Assembly (NCBI GenBank): GCA_963989385.1
Contig: OZ022501.1
Location: forward strand, 95,836,979-95,900,978
DNA from: Ctena decussata
Taxonomy: Eukaryota > Mollusca > Bivalvia > Lucinida > Lucinidae
Direction: 5' to 3'
DNA: 64,000 bases
Shown one piece after another: positions 1 through 10,970 of this stretch. Position numbers and translations under genes: made by a program. The notes under the pieces were generated by a model. The model saw nothing but the letters and a program-made list of their open reading frames with translations. It was not told where the DNA came from and did not search any database. Positions within the stretch are counted from its first letter, which is position 1; each line of letters begins with the position of its first letter.

Positions 1-24
1 TTGGAAGTCACATGACGTGACAGA

Positions 25-265
25 TTAGTAGTAGATTTTGGGGATTGTTTTGAAGGAAAAAAATCCCATCTCATAGCAGAATTTTAAAAGACTCATGCAA
101 TGACTCTAGATTTTTGGAATTGTTTTAGAAGATAAAACCTCCATCCATTAGCTGGATTTCACGAGACTGATTTTGATATTTGGTGTCATCTTCAGTTTTG
201 ATATTTGGGGTCATCTTAGAGATGGAAAAACCCATTTTTATAGCCAAATAAATACAATATGTAAA
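25..265. repeat. family D repeat (TCTAGATTTTTGGGATTGTTTT type), two tandem parts
   Basis: Reiterated GATTTTGGGGATTGTTTTGAAGG-like segments followed by CCATCTTATAGCAGAATT-like ends. Related copies occur at 3895-4055, 26738-26880, 28410-28505, 38479-38560 and 45170-45240. Several are foldbacks centred on a short GATC/TCTAGA palindrome. Confidence 0.6.
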
Positions 266-363
266 CTTACAAGCTTTATAACTTGATTCAGTTTGTAAAT
301 GATTTGTTGGGGATTACAGGTTGGTAAAAAGCTCAGAAATAATTTTGTACCTATTTTGAATAG

Positions 364-591
364 ACTGAGAGAAATGAAGAGCTAAGTATTGAACTACTGA
401 ACCTGGTGAATGCCAAGGCTGCATTGATGAAACAAGTGGCCATCTTGTCTAATGGTGACACCTACCATAGTGGAGAAGCAGATGCAGAAGTAGACAGGGT
501 CAAGGCCATTGTAATACAGAACTCCTCTGGCAAGGTCAAGGTCGATGAGATACTTGGAACACAGAGAGATAGAGAATCTGTTGAAAAAACA
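364..591 (+). CDS. CCDC78: CCDC78 exon a (first in window)
   Basis: Acceptor ...TTTTGAATAG before 364 and donor ACA|GTAAGT after 591. It holds 76 codons in phase 0 (TERNEELSIELLNL... to ...RDRESVEKT). The start is a leucine-heptad helix, then a more polar stretch. No start codon is needed if upstream exons lie to the left of the window. Confidence 0.8.
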
Positions 592-3500
592 GTAAGTCCT
601 TTGTTTATATACCAAATATGATTTGATGTTCCAGACATAGATAGTAGGGTATATCATTGAGAGATTGTGTCTGTGATGTAGCTTTGTCATATTATTCCTA
701 ATGAATGCCCCCTGCTCTCATAAACACTCCCTGCCTCAGTTCCAAAAACCTCCATGTTTACCATCAGCTTTACTAAGGGGAACAACATATCCATTTACCT
801 TATTGCAGGTAACATAGAAACATTTTGGTAGTGGCTGATTCACTACTCTTGAGGCTCTTAATAATGCCCCTTATTATGAAATTCTACACCCCCACGGCAT
901 TTTAAAGGATTAATACGGTAACTTTAAATGACTAGAATTTACTAGAATACTAGAAAATAAATTAATACATCACAATATATCACACTTCCAAACATTTGTC
1001 AGTTTTCCTGAAGTTAGATACAAGTTGTCATTTGTCATTTTTGGTACTTGATTACCAAGACACATAATGAGAAAGATAGGCATGTTTAAAGTAGCTGATG
1101 TTTATTGATGTTAAATTATTTCAGTCAGACAGAATATTACTGTTAGGTTTACATCATTTTAGTTGATTACAGAGTGTATTTAGATGAAAACTAACATGAA
1201 TGAGCATTGAAATGATACCAGTCATGTTTATTGCTATTAAACTGTACATCTACTAATATTTCATGTAGCTGATATTTTCTACAATTTTGCTGTAATATGT
1301 CAAACATGTTATCAATTTGGATTGCAGTTGTTTGCCAATAAGAAGCGCTATGAGTCAGACTTGGAGAGAATTAGGAGAGAATATGGAGAGGAGACTGGCA
1401 AGAAAGATAAACAACTGTAAGTCAGTATATTGTATTAGCTATCTTGATTTGATTGAACATTGGCTCAGAGCTGAACTGTATTTATTGTCGGGTTGCATTT
1501 GCTATGGCAGTGCAGTGTAGCTATAATAAGATCACAGTGTGTGCTTTTATGGCACAGTACCACACCATATATTATTCAATTGAAAGGGAGAATATGCAAA
1601 GGAAATGGATGTATGGTAGGATGACTTGCAGTTTTACATTCTTTTCCACAGCATTTCAGTCATATCAAGACACTGGGCGGATATATTGAAAGGCTGCATT
1701 CCATTTTAACCCAGTTTATAGTTGAAAAGATTTCTGCCTGCAGGGGGGGAATCGGACCTGGGATCACTTGCTCAGTTGGCCAGAACTTGTAGTGTGGTTA
1801 CTTTTACTGGTCTTGAGCTGTATGTATTCATGCAGGAGTAAGAAAATATTTACCATAAATAATGTAACCCCATTAAAATGGCCAGGTTTCTTCGTAAAAC
1901 ATAACCAAGAGGGATGCAAATTCCATCCCTATAGATAAGTGGGTACAGCAGGCCCGGATCCAGGGGGTGGGCTTTGGGGCTTCAGGCCCGCCATCTGGGC
2001 CTCTGTGTTATGTAAAATATGTAGGATTCCAGATAGTAAGGAGTTAGAGATTATTTATCCTTGTGACTAGATTAAAATATATGTTGTGACATCTCATTAG
2101 AATCGCCTCAGCGAGGCGATTCTAATGAGATATCGCAACATATATTTCTAGGCAAAAAGACATTATCAAAAAATCTCATCAAATTGCTCCCTATTAATTA
2201 TGTCATATATTTTTAACCTCCTTCCCCTCCCCCACATGCACATACATCTCGGCACCTCTCAGCCCCACCAGTTATCCAGAGCCCCACCAGTACGAGGTGG
2301 TCCGGGTCCGGGCCTGTACAGTTTCAGGGGAAGCATGTCTAATAAAATTACACTGTATCCTAATGTGCTTCAGTGTTGAGACACCTAAAACCAATAGTTT
2401 TCCAATTGTCCCAAATGGAAAATTAATGATTTGTAGAATTAATGACATTTTCTATCTATTTGTGTTGGCAGGGATGAATTTCTATTTGTGTTGGCAGGGG
2501 TGAATTAATGACATTTTCTAACTATTTGTGTTGGCAGGGGTGATTTACAGAAAGATTTCTTGGACACAAGGAACTTAGCCAGAGACAGACAACAGAAGAT
2601 AGCCGAGTTAAATGCTGTGAGTTCACTTTCGTTTTACCTTTCAGTCTGATGAATCAAATTAGAAACATAAGCAAACAAAGCAAGTCAAGGTGGGAGACAT
2701 TTACATTTGGATCTACATTATTCACTATTGTAGTTCATCACCCATTGCCCAACCCCACCCCACTTATGCCCATCATCTTCATGTCAGTCATCCAAGGCAA
2801 TTCTGCATGCATCAGAATTTCAGAATACCACAAGAACATTATACTAGAGAATCTCATTATTTCATTGATGGATAAACCAGGCAAAAGAACAGATCCTACT
2901 GTTTTTTCTTTAATTTTGTCTTTAGAAATACAATCTTGCCATTTAATGTAACAGGAAGTTTTTAGGTGATTTGTTCTAGGGTCTAGAGTTGTGGTATGCT
3001 GTTGGTATATTCTGGTGTCAGTTATTATGATGTCAGCATGATCATGTAGTCGGAGCTCTAGATAAGAGGGAGTATTTGATGATAATTAAGGATAATTTTT
3101 CTTATTTCTGATCAAACCATATGTTGTGACCCCTCATCTAAATTGTCTCATCGAGACGGTTCAGATGAGGGGTCACAACATATGTTTTTATGCAGAATTC
3201 TAACACAGTGCGCCTATAGAAGCAATGGAAAGTTGCCGTGTTTTATTCTGCAACAATTCACTGTTACGAAGCGAGTCTAATTGCTGACGTCACTGCAATT
3301 ACTGATGTAATTTTGTGACGTTTTTAGACGTTAGACGGTGTAACGTCTATTTTCTTTCTAAAATCGCCATAAAAACGTACATTTATCTTAGATACAGTCA
3401 AGGATATTGGCGGGAGCATGAACGCGCTGGCAGGAAGGTTGGTAGAGTTTGAATGACAAGAATAGTTTTTCAGCGTTTTTGAGTGTTAGAATCAAAATAG

Positions 3501-6500
3501 TTCAGCTCTGGCTGGCATTGAATTGTTGAGTAATAATTCACTGTTTGTCGGTCAGTTGTAAGTAGATATATCACTCCAGCTCCGCGCTTGTGATATGACC
3601 TACTTTACAAGTGACCTCAAAACAGTGAATTTTTACTCAACAATTCACTGCTAGAGCTGATCTATTTCTTTATTAACAAAAATTATCCCAAATAATCACC
3701 AAATACTCCCTTTTATCTAAGGCTCTTTGTAGTGTGCTTTTGAGTGGTGCTGCTCCTTATTCAAGGAAGATTCTGAGAACTGACTCATTTATGGGTCTGG
3801 TAGATGAGAACTACTCACTGGCCAGTTTTATTGTCATGAAAATCTATGACTTGTGAATAGCAACAAAAGAATGAATTGTTTATCATATTTCTTTTGTTAT
3901 CAGATGGAGGTTTTTCCCTTCCAAAACAACCCCAAAGATCTATGTCCATCTTGTAAGATAGATCTACATCTTTGGTATTGTCTTGGAAGCAAAATGCCCA
4001 TTTTGTAGCTGAATCATACGAGACTGATTGACATATTTGCAGTAATTTTGGAGGGTTATCCTCCCATCTTATACCGTTTAAATACAGTATATATTTGATT
4101 GGTTGTAAACAGGCACTGATTATAGCCCGCAGTGAGAAGGAAAATCTTGAAATGCAAAGGAACAGACTTCAACACAAGTGCAAGGACCTTGGAGAAGACT
4201 ACAGAATGAGACTGATAAAGTATATTGAGGATATCTCAGTAAGTGCGAGATTCCCAAGTTTTATTTTATTCTAATAATAAATTATGTTAACATTGAAATG
4301 ATTTTACAGACCATCAGTTATTGATGATTATAGAGTGCTATAGATTACATAACTCGCAGTGAACATTTCCAAGTTTTGCAGTATACATTACATAACTTGA
4401 AGTAAGCATACATGTTTACTGCATGTAGTGTAAACTGCAACATTAGGAAAATTCCAGGCAATGATCCATGTTCACACTTTATTTACCCATATTTCAGGAT
4501 TATGTTGACAAGGGCAGTGGAGTGCCAGATGGTAAACGTGACAAAAGGCTCAAGGAATATGTCGACTCTATGCTCAAGGACATCACTGTGTCTCACAAAG
4601 AACGAGAAGATCAGCTCAGTCAGGCAGCACAGGGATACAGGGAGGCTAAACGAAACTACGCTCACAAGTATGAGGAACTGCTAATTGCTTTCAGGTAATT
4701 GTTTAGAAACTATTTATGCTTTTGAGCAGAGCTCCAGATAAGAAGGGGTATTAGGGGCATAAACGAAACTACGCTCACTAGTATGAGGAACTGCTAATTG
4801 CTTTCAGGTAATTGTTTAGAAACTATTTATGCTTTTGAGCAGAGCTCCAGATAAGAAGGGGTATTAGGATAATTCTAAGATAATTTTATTTATTTTTAAC
4901 AAAAACATGTTTTTACCCATCATTAGAACCCTCTTGGTGAGACGGTTCAAATGAGAGGTCACAATGTATGTTTTGATGGGGAAGTAGGGTAACATGTCCC
5001 TAAATCATCCTTGTGTCTTCTTATTTGGAGCATTGTAAATGAGGACATTCAGGTGTCATGAACCTTCTTTAATTTTGGTTGGTTTGGTTCTAATTTGAGC
5101 CGCGACACGAGAAAACCAGCAATGTGGTTGTGCACCCTGCACAGACTCAGATCAGCCTGGGCATTCGCCCAGTCTGGTCAGACTCTTTGCTAAGCGCTTA
5201 ACGGTAGCTAAGGGTCTATGCTACCTTCATGCGGCCAGCGAAGACTCTGAACAGGCTGGGCGAATGCCCAGGCTGATCTGAGTCTGCACTGGGCGCACAA
5301 CCACATTGTTGGTTTTGTCGTGTCGCTGCTCATTTGTAACTCTAATAGGTTGGTGTTTTTATTTAAGTTGCATATGAATTTGGCAGAATTAATTGAGACA
5401 GTGAACATTCTGACAAAGTTTCATGAAGATTGGATCATAACTGTGCCCTCTAGATAAATTTGTAAAACACTACTGGGCATAATACATTTGTATTTCAACA
5501 TTTTCAGAAAACAGCGGCTAACTGCTGAGGCCAGAGGTATAGAGCCTATTGACCTTGGTCCTGATGAACATCAGTTAAAGCTAGATGAAGGTGAAGTGAA
5601 ATCAGGTCACCTCCGAGAAATCAACAGGCTCAAGACGGAACTCACAGACAGAAATGCAGAACTGGGTGGTCTTAAGAAAAAGGTGAGAAAACAAAACGGT
5701 GCACTCACTGTACTTGTAACTATCAGCAATAGATGAATTTGGCCGTTTCATGGCCATTGGAGTACTTGTCTTTAAATGACTACTGTGTATCATAAAAATT
5801 CTTTAAAATGGCGTGCTGAAAATAATGCCAAAATTGTCCTGAAATAGAAGTTTGGTCTTATGCTTCTGTCTTTTTTTTTGGCAAAAATATTAGCACACAT
5901 GAGTTGATGTGTAGTGTAAGAATGACTCTTTGACTATTTCCTGTGTTAAGCTAACGATGCTTTGAGCAACAGAGGCCCTGGTCCTGTAAACATGCTTGCG
6001 AGAGCGCACTGTTTCAGTGACAAAAATAATGTCTCACTGAAGAATCACATTTTTGGCATCAATTTGGCAAAACTACCATTGACATTGTTTTTGAAGGGAA
6101 AACCTCTGTTTTATAACTTAGAATCAAGTATATATAGAGGATCTTATGCAATTGGTCATTTCATAGGAAATTTATGAAACGAGCCTTGGCAAATTTCATA
6201 AATTTCATATGAAATGACCATGAGTGTAAGATTCTATTTATCATATGACCCTTTAAAATGGGATTTTATCACTTTCAAAATGAACATTATTTCAATAAGA
6301 AAAAGCATTGTGGACATGGACGTTGCCAATGACATTACACATATGCGTCAAAGAGTTATAACATGTGTGGTCATATGATTTTTATGACACAACGCTATCC
6401 ACTTAATAAGGGTGATGTCTTTTGATAAATATATTTGCTTACCCACAGCATTTTTTTCTTTCTTTTTCATTTGCAGTATGGTTTGTCAGATGACTTCAGA

Positions 6501-9500
6501 GATATGAATGTATACAGGTATGTGTGATTGCACATATGTATGTATTGGGATGCCAAAAATTAATTACTTTTGCAGCTGTCCCAATCCTTACAAGCTGGTA
6601 AATTAATTCATTTTTTAAGTGTCCCAATTTTTATGATCATGCTCCCGCCATCTCTATAAAATCCAAGCATAAAATCTGTTCCAGTTGGCAGTGCTTCAGG
6701 CATTGTAACACGTCCCGCAATTAAAGAGATTAGTTTGTATACAAATGATGAAATAAAATAGATTAGAAAAACTTACAAGGTGTTTGTTTGTTTTTAACTC
6801 TCCGGTAATTATATCCTTAGATCACCAATTACTAATTGGTTTCACACTTTTCCTTGTACAGTGGCCTTTCAAGGTAAGTTTGTTTTGATTTTTTTTTTGC
6901 TCTTTCCTGTGCCTCATTGATCGGATTGGCCGTGACGGCGGACTTGATTAGCGCATTGGGGAGAAAATCGGTACATTTGATGTTGCATATGCAGTCCGAT
7001 TGGGTATCGTCAAAGTACAAAGTTGCACATCAGCGCAGACTGATCGTTGTTCGATTCCGTCAGCTTTCATGTAGGTAGGAAGACTCCAATAAGACTGCGT
7101 GGATGTGCAGGCTGATCTATGTCAGCTCTCTCTGCATATGCAACAAGTATCTTTCCTTGTGACACACCTGGACAAAACTGCACGTGCCACGGATCGGTTC
7201 TCAGTGTCTAGCTGTGTCTTTGAAGTTTACACTCACGACTAGTGTATTGCGACACCAAATGTACCAATGAAGTCTCCGACAGCTTGCGCAATTGCAGAAA
7301 CTGTTCAGAGTCTACGTCTTGGCTATTTATTATTTAGAATCCATAGATTATTTTGATGCGCAAAGACATGATGATATGCAGGCTGATCCGAGTCTTGTTT
7401 GTTCGTTCAATGTCCTCATTCCTTGCATGAGTTCCGTTAGGAAAAACTTTGATCTGACGTAGAGATTTCGGTCGTCGGCTCCATGCCTGTCTTGTGTTTT
7501 CTCCAGTAAATTTTACGCCAACGCCGTACATAGGTATCTATATGAGGACAAGACTGCGCAGGCTGGTTAGGACACCCACAACACGTGGAAGCGATCTCGC
7601 CATGAAATTATACTATAACGGCTTTACTTATAAAAGGGACCTAACGGCTTGTGCATACAGAGACAACGCAGATTAGTATGTGCACTAGAAAAATCTGACA
7701 ACACTAACTCTGTTCAGTTGAACAATCTACCCCGGTATATTAATCCTCATGAAAAACGGAGACTAATTAGTAATCATGCGACACCAATTTAAACTCACCG
7801 CAGACAGTCGCTGCATGGAAATTCTAATGAGCCGCATCACATAAAATGTCTTACGAAGCATGCGCAGCCTGATTAGCTTCCATGGAAGTATTTGCTTTTC
7901 TTGGGAAACGTTGATACTCATAACCCCAAGACCCTTTTAGCAAACAGGAAACGCCAGTCGCAGTACAATATTGCGCAGGCTGATACGAGTCTTCGCTATC
8001 AGCGTTTGCCTGGGTTAAGATACCTTCTCCCATCTCTTGGTTCAATCTGACACATTGAGCTGCACGTGTCAGACGGCGGCGTCTTTTGATCTGAAACTGA
8101 AATTAACAAGGTTACCGACTTTAACCATTGCACTACCGGTTTTACGCTCGGAAATCACGTATGTATTGATCAGAGAGAGACCCTCGCACTGGTTGCGAGT
8201 TTTAGCATTTTTTGAGACATTACTCATAGGCCCGTTCATCCCAAAATGATATTGACGCGTTAATATAACGTAGACTGATCAGACTACGCAGATGCACAAG
8301 ACCGTAAGATATCTGTTTCACGCGACGGCTATCAAGCATAAATGAGCCATGCCACAATAAAAACAACCTCATAGTGTGTTATGGCAGGGAAATCTCCGAT
8401 CAGTCGGCTCATCTGCCGAGACTCATTTGACTGTGGAAATTCTGTGCAGGTGCGCCGGTTGATCAGTCTGTTTCACTTCGGGCCGCAAAATTAAGGTCAG
8501 TCAGTCACAGCTGGCAGTTGGCCAACACGTGTCAGAATGTCGATACCTTTGAACTCGGTAAAAGACTTACCGTATAGACCTTAAGTATTGGACTACCTAG
8601 GTAAGACAGTTAAAATGGTCGTTAGAAATACTCGGTAACCAGATGTTACCCAGTATATTTTAGATCAGAGCGTCCCAATTAATACAGTCACAAAATTACT
8701 GAAATTAATCTGAAATCTTAATTAGTCCCAATATATATAATCGTTTAATTAATTACTTTTTCCCCAAACAGGAGGTGTCCAAATACATACAGGGTCCCAA
8801 TACATAGAATTATTACGGTACATGTTACAAATTCTGTGAGAACTGGGGCTAGAATATTAAAGATGCACCATAAAACATCCCTTTTGTAGTACACAGGGGT
8901 GGGCTTATTGTCTTAAGACATGGGAGGTGTGTAAACATAATGTCTTAGATGGTACCACCTGTGGAATTTTATAGACTGTTCTGGAAGACAACATCACAGT
9001 CAGACATATTGCCATAAATTGCATATGGTTTGCAGTCTTTGAACTATTTTGAGAACAGGTTCTGGTTAATTTATAATAGTTCAAGGTGAATGGCTTCACC
9101 TCCATGTTGTTCTGCCATTTATTTAGCAGAGTGACTACCAGAATCTCTTCCGAAATAGGGTCAGTTCTAAGTGAAAAGAATTTCTTATAAGAGAGCAAAT
9201 TCTTTCAAGAGTTGATCCCAGTTAAGAAGGGAGGCAGAAATGAAAATGGCATAGTTGCTTCCTTTGAGAGAGTGGTGTACCAATTACCTTAGGAGCACTC
9301 CTATCTGGCTTTTCACTATTTGCTCAGGCATGTCTGTCCCAATCTTTAGTAACATTGTGATATTGTAAAAATTCAAGAAGTATAGGTACCTAACATACTT
9401 ACCGTAAATATCCTACAAAACAAACAGTTTGGTTTTACAATGCAGTAATGTCTTCAGGAATGTGGATGGAATGGCAAACAGTGTATGCCCTGATCAGACT

Positions 9501-10667
9501 GCTCCTTTAGGAGCAATTTGAGCTGGGTCTGCACTGTTTGCTCAGACCTCTCTGTCCCAGTGCTTAGAAGTTTTTCTTTTGTTCTGTATGACAGACCTGG
9601 AGAGAAGCCCCCAGAGAGCTGGGCTGCTCTGCGTAAACAACTAAGGGAGTTCACTCTAAACACCCAGCAGCAGCTTGAAGATGAGAGAACCAAGCTTCTC
9701 AGTGAAAATGGGATCTTGAAGGAACAATTGAAGGAGTGTCAGAACTACATTGACAGCCATCTTGCCAGGTAAGACTGAAGTGAAAATGATGGAGAAGGAG
9801 AGGCAGGCTTGTATTGACAGGTATGGATCCGTTTTGAAAATAATTCTGAGATTTTTATGATAATTCTGTAAAATACATGTTGTGGCATTTCATTCAGCAC
9901 AACATAGATTTCATTAGAACATAGAGGATTTTACACGAGTGGTCATTTCATATGAAATTTATGAAACGAGCCTTCGGCGAGTTTCATAAATTTTATTTGA
10001 AATGACCACAAGTGTAAGATTCTGTTTGTCATGTGACAAACAGATGGGAATTTTAGGTCTTAAAACTGAACATTATTTGTATAACAAAATGCATTGTTGA
10101 CATGGACGTTGTCAATGACATTATGTGTAACCGCCAAAGTGTTATTATGTGTGGTCATACGATTTTTATTACACGATGTTATCCACTGAATAACAGCAAG
10201 GTCATGTGATAAAAAAATTTATTTTACAACTATCATCTTACTCTTATCAAGAGCTATGGGGTTTGTGAGACAAACTCTTTTGATTTAAGTTTTCTTCATT
10301 TGTTCTGTCTGTTTTTGGCTGTGCTGAAAATCATTGTTCATAACTTCGAAAAGCTACTATCGTTGCTTTTCGAAGTTGCTTTGTGTATCATTATCCCTGA
10401 ATCACATTAACATTTTTTTTAGACTTCCCAGTATTGTGATCATATTTCATATGGAATACCATGTTTTGCTAATAGAAGCACATGTATTGCGGGTTATTTT
10501 TCAGAATTTTGAAATGAAACTCATAGATCCATTCAGCAGAAACCAAGTATCTATTTTCCAGGTACAAACAAGAGATTGTGAAGTTACGCAAGCTCCTGGG
10601 GTATGAAGAAGATGGTGCTCTTGTAATGACAGACAGAAGCTTTAAGGGAAAGCACAGGAGACACTGA
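364..10667 (+). CDS. CCDC78: CCDC78 orthologue, coiled-coil protein (3' nine exons; 5' end outside window)
   Basis: Nine exons with GT/AG introns and compatible phases give 1,215 nt: 404 residues plus TGA. Exons are 364-591, 1328-1416, 2538-2616, 4113-4238, 4498-4694, 5508-5682, 6477-6517, 9595-9768 and 10562-10667. The product is almost wholly charged and helical (coiled coil). Two blocks match vertebrate CCDC78 as I recall it: exon 5 (EYVDSMLKDI...SHKEREDQLSQAA...YEELLIAFR) and the C-terminal block of exons 8-9 (SWAALRKQLREF, NYIDSHLARYKQEIVKLRKL). Vertebrate CCDC78 is about 440 residues and acts at deuterosomes during centriole amplification in multiciliated cells; the same role in gill or mantle ciliated cells is inference. 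No initiator Met is assigned, because exon 364-591 begins in phase 0 after an in-frame TAG that belongs to the upstream intron. Introns are loaded with repeats, including a 2.3-kb element in intron 6518-9594. The gene converges on the KANK gene. Confidence 0.85.
1328..1416 (+). CDS. CCDC78: CCDC78 exon b
   Basis: Acceptor ATTGCAG, donor CAACT|GTAAGT. It has 29 codons plus 2 nt (LFANKKRYESDLERIRREYG...KKDKQ), a charged coiled-coil segment. The phase fits the G that opens the next exon. Confidence 0.8.
1650..1810. repeat. SINE-like repeat J, copy 1
   Basis: Shares CATTTCAGTCATATCA, GAAAGGCTG, TTGAAAAGATTTCTGC and a TCGGACCTGGGATCAC-like segment with copies at 36120-36310 and 61440-61575. A dispersed repeat; its class was not determined. 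Confidence 0.5.
2040..2220. repeat. family B foldback, degenerate copy
   Basis: Central palindrome 2075-2147: ATATGTTGTGACATCTCATT... mirrored by ...AATGAGATATCGCAACATAT, with CCTCAGCGAGG at the centre. The GTTGTGAC...GTCACAAC core marks family B. It lies in CCDC78 intron 1417-2537. Confidence 0.7.
2450..2545 (+). repeat. triplicated 3' splice site unit before CCDC78 exon c
   Basis: Three copies of CTATTTGTGTTGGCAGGG with (A/G)TGAATT-like tails at about 2455, 2482 and 2522. Each ends in a usable-looking AG. Only the third opens the CCDC78 frame. Confidence 0.8.
2538..2616 (+). CDS. CCDC78: CCDC78 exon c
   Basis: Acceptor TTGGCAG, donor GCT|GTGAGT. It encodes GDLQKDFLDTRNLARDRQQK followed by IAELNA. 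The acceptor is the third of three near-identical copies of TTTGTGTTGGCAGGG; the two upstream copies would run into stops. Confidence 0.82.
3053..3726. mobile_element. family B foldback interrupted by a ~470-bp insertion
   Basis: The left end is GGAGCTCTAGATAAGAGGG and the right end is CCCTTTTATCTAAGGCTCT. The hairpin core (CATATGTTGTGACCCCTCAT and its complement) is at 3118-3185. Family B sequence stops near 3198 and resumes at about 3672 (AACAAAAATTATCCC). The insert contains its own inverted repeats (TTCACTGTTT / AAACAGTGAA) and TGACGTCA-like motifs. Confidence 0.7.
3895..4055. repeat. family D repeat, foldback copy
   Basis: TTCCAAAACAACCCCAAAGA and, inverted, TCTTTGGTATTGTCTTGGAA flank a central GTCCATCTTGTAAGATAGAT palindrome. 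It lies 60 bp upstream of CCDC78 exon d. Confidence 0.6.
4113..4238 (+). CDS. CCDC78: CCDC78 exon d
   Basis: Acceptor TTGTAAACAG, donor TCA|GTAAGT. It has 42 codons in phase 0 (ALIIARSEKENLEMQRNRLQ... to ...MRLIKYIEDIS). The segment corresponds to the [20 protein letters not shown] region of human CCDC78. Confidence 0.85.
4498..4694 (+). CDS. CCDC78: CCDC78 exon e
   Basis: Acceptor CATATTTCAG, donor TTCAG|GTAATT. It has 65 codons plus 2 nt. KRLKEYVDSMLKDITVSHKE and YEELLIAFR align with the human CCDC78 block LRTFLEATLEDIRAAH...HEELLVAYR. The last ~50 bp and the donor are copied again 113 bp downstream. Confidence 0.88.
4646..4871 (+). repeat. 113-bp tandem duplication copying the end of CCDC78 exon e
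   Basis: Copy 1 (about 4646-4758) holds the last ~49 bp of exon e, its donor (GT at 4695) and the first bases of a family B element. Copy 2 (about 4759-4871) is almost identical, with the donor GT at 4808. An A-to-T change turns CAC AAG into CAC TAG, a stop if read in the exon frame. Confidence 0.88.
4728..4990. repeat. family B foldback, start duplicated, end truncated
   Basis: CAGAGCTCCAGATAAGAAGG occurs twice because of the 113-bp duplication. The hairpin core with GAGACGGTTC and GAGGTCACAATGTATG follows. No matching right terminus is visible. Confidence 0.6.
5097..5332. mobile_element. family C foldback element, copy 1
   Basis: About 236 bp with inverted ends: GAGCCGCGACACGAGAAAAC at the left, complemented by TTTTGTCGTGTCG.TGCTC at the right. 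Inner arms are GACTCAGATCAGCCTGGGCA and TGCCCAGGCTGATCTGAGTC. Seven copies in the window have the same layout, typical of a MITE. It is intronic in CCDC78. Confidence 0.85.
5508..5682 (+). CDS. CCDC78: CCDC78 exon f
   Basis: Acceptor ACATTTTCAG, donor AAAAAG|GTGAGA. It adds 1 nt plus 58 codons (KQRLTAEARGIEPIDLGPDE... to ...RNAELGGLKKK), a mixed linker and coiled coil. Confidence 0.85.
6134..6430. repeat. family E repeat, copy 1
   Basis: GGTCATTTCAT...AAATTTATGAAACGAGCC foldback at the left end, then ACATGGACGTTG and TTTTTATGACACAACGCTAT. Copies are at 9921-10215 (same strand) and 28547-28825 (inverted). Confidence 0.75.
6477..6517 (+). CDS. CCDC78: CCDC78 exon g (41 nt)
   Basis: Acceptor TTCATTTGCAG, donor TACAG|GTATGT. 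A small exon encoding YGLSDDFRDMNVY plus 2 nt. Its phase joins exons f and h exactly. It is called from splice signals and phase, so it is slightly less certain. Confidence 0.7.
6539..8806. mobile_element. 2.27-kb non-autonomous DNA transposon in CCDC78 intron
   Basis: Perfect 12-bp terminal inverted repeats, TATGTATTGGGA at 6539 and TCCCAATACATA ending at 8806; the outer TA may be the target duplication. Subterminal TGTCCCAAT motifs recur near both ends. No ORF longer than about 70 codons is open inside. The interior is visibly more GC-rich and reiterates a GCAGGCTGATC-like motif. Both ends lie well clear of exons g and h. Confidence 0.65.
9446..9545. repeat. degenerate GATCAGACTGCTCC hairpin
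   Basis: AAACAGTGTATGCCCTGATC...CAGACTGCTCCTTTAGGAGCA...CTGCACTGTTT. A weaker relative of the near-perfect hairpin at 60571-60633. It ends about 50 bp before CCDC78 exon h. Confidence 0.5.
9595..9768 (+). CDS. CCDC78: CCDC78 exon h (conserved C-terminal coiled coil)
   Basis: Acceptor TGTATGACAG, donor GCCAG|GTAAGA. It encodes PGEKPPESWAALRKQLREFT...LKECQNYIDSHLA. This is the best-conserved part of the family: human has SWAQIHQKLRDFSRSTQ...LSELQEYVDQHLG at the same place. Confidence 0.9.
9921..10215. repeat. family E repeat, copy 2
   Basis: Same order of landmarks as 6134-6430 (GGTCATTTCATATGAAATTT, GAGCCTTCGGCGAGTTTCAT, ACATGGACGTTGTCAATGAC). It is in the last CCDC78 intron. Confidence 0.75.
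10562..10667 (+). CDS. CCDC78: CCDC78 terminal exon
   Basis: Acceptor CTATTTTCCAG. It encodes YKQEIVKLRKLLGYEEDGAL... to ...GKHRRH, then TGA at 10665-10667. YKQEIVKLRKL is nearly identical to human YKQEILRLRKL. Confidence 0.9.
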
Positions 10668-10758
10668 CCAATCAGAGAATTCGATATAAATAGTAGTGCC
10701 ATGTGATTGGTTAATAGACACAGTAGTGCCAAAATATGTGGCTCATTTTACAGCAATT

Positions 10759-10970
10759 TTAACCCTTTATGCGCAAAAAAGCAGACAACAAAATTTATGT
10801 CTGCAGAAATTTCAAAAGAAGTTTTGTCCAAGCTGTATCATATTGAGAATTCAAAGACTATAGGGGAAACAGTGTAGATCCAGATGAGGTGGCTCATTAT
10901 GAGCCACCTCATCTGGATCTACACTGTTTGCAAATTCAACAATTTTTCATTCTTGGCGTTTAAGGGTTAT
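10759..10970. mobile_element. family A foldback element, copy 1
   Basis: TTAACCCTTTATGCGC at the left and GGCGTTTAAGGGTTAT at the right. The centre is a 63-bp near-perfect hairpin (10867-10929; arms AAACAGTGTAGATCCAGATG and complement). MITE-like with TTAA at the termini. It sits in the likely CCDC78 3' UTR. Confidence 0.8.
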
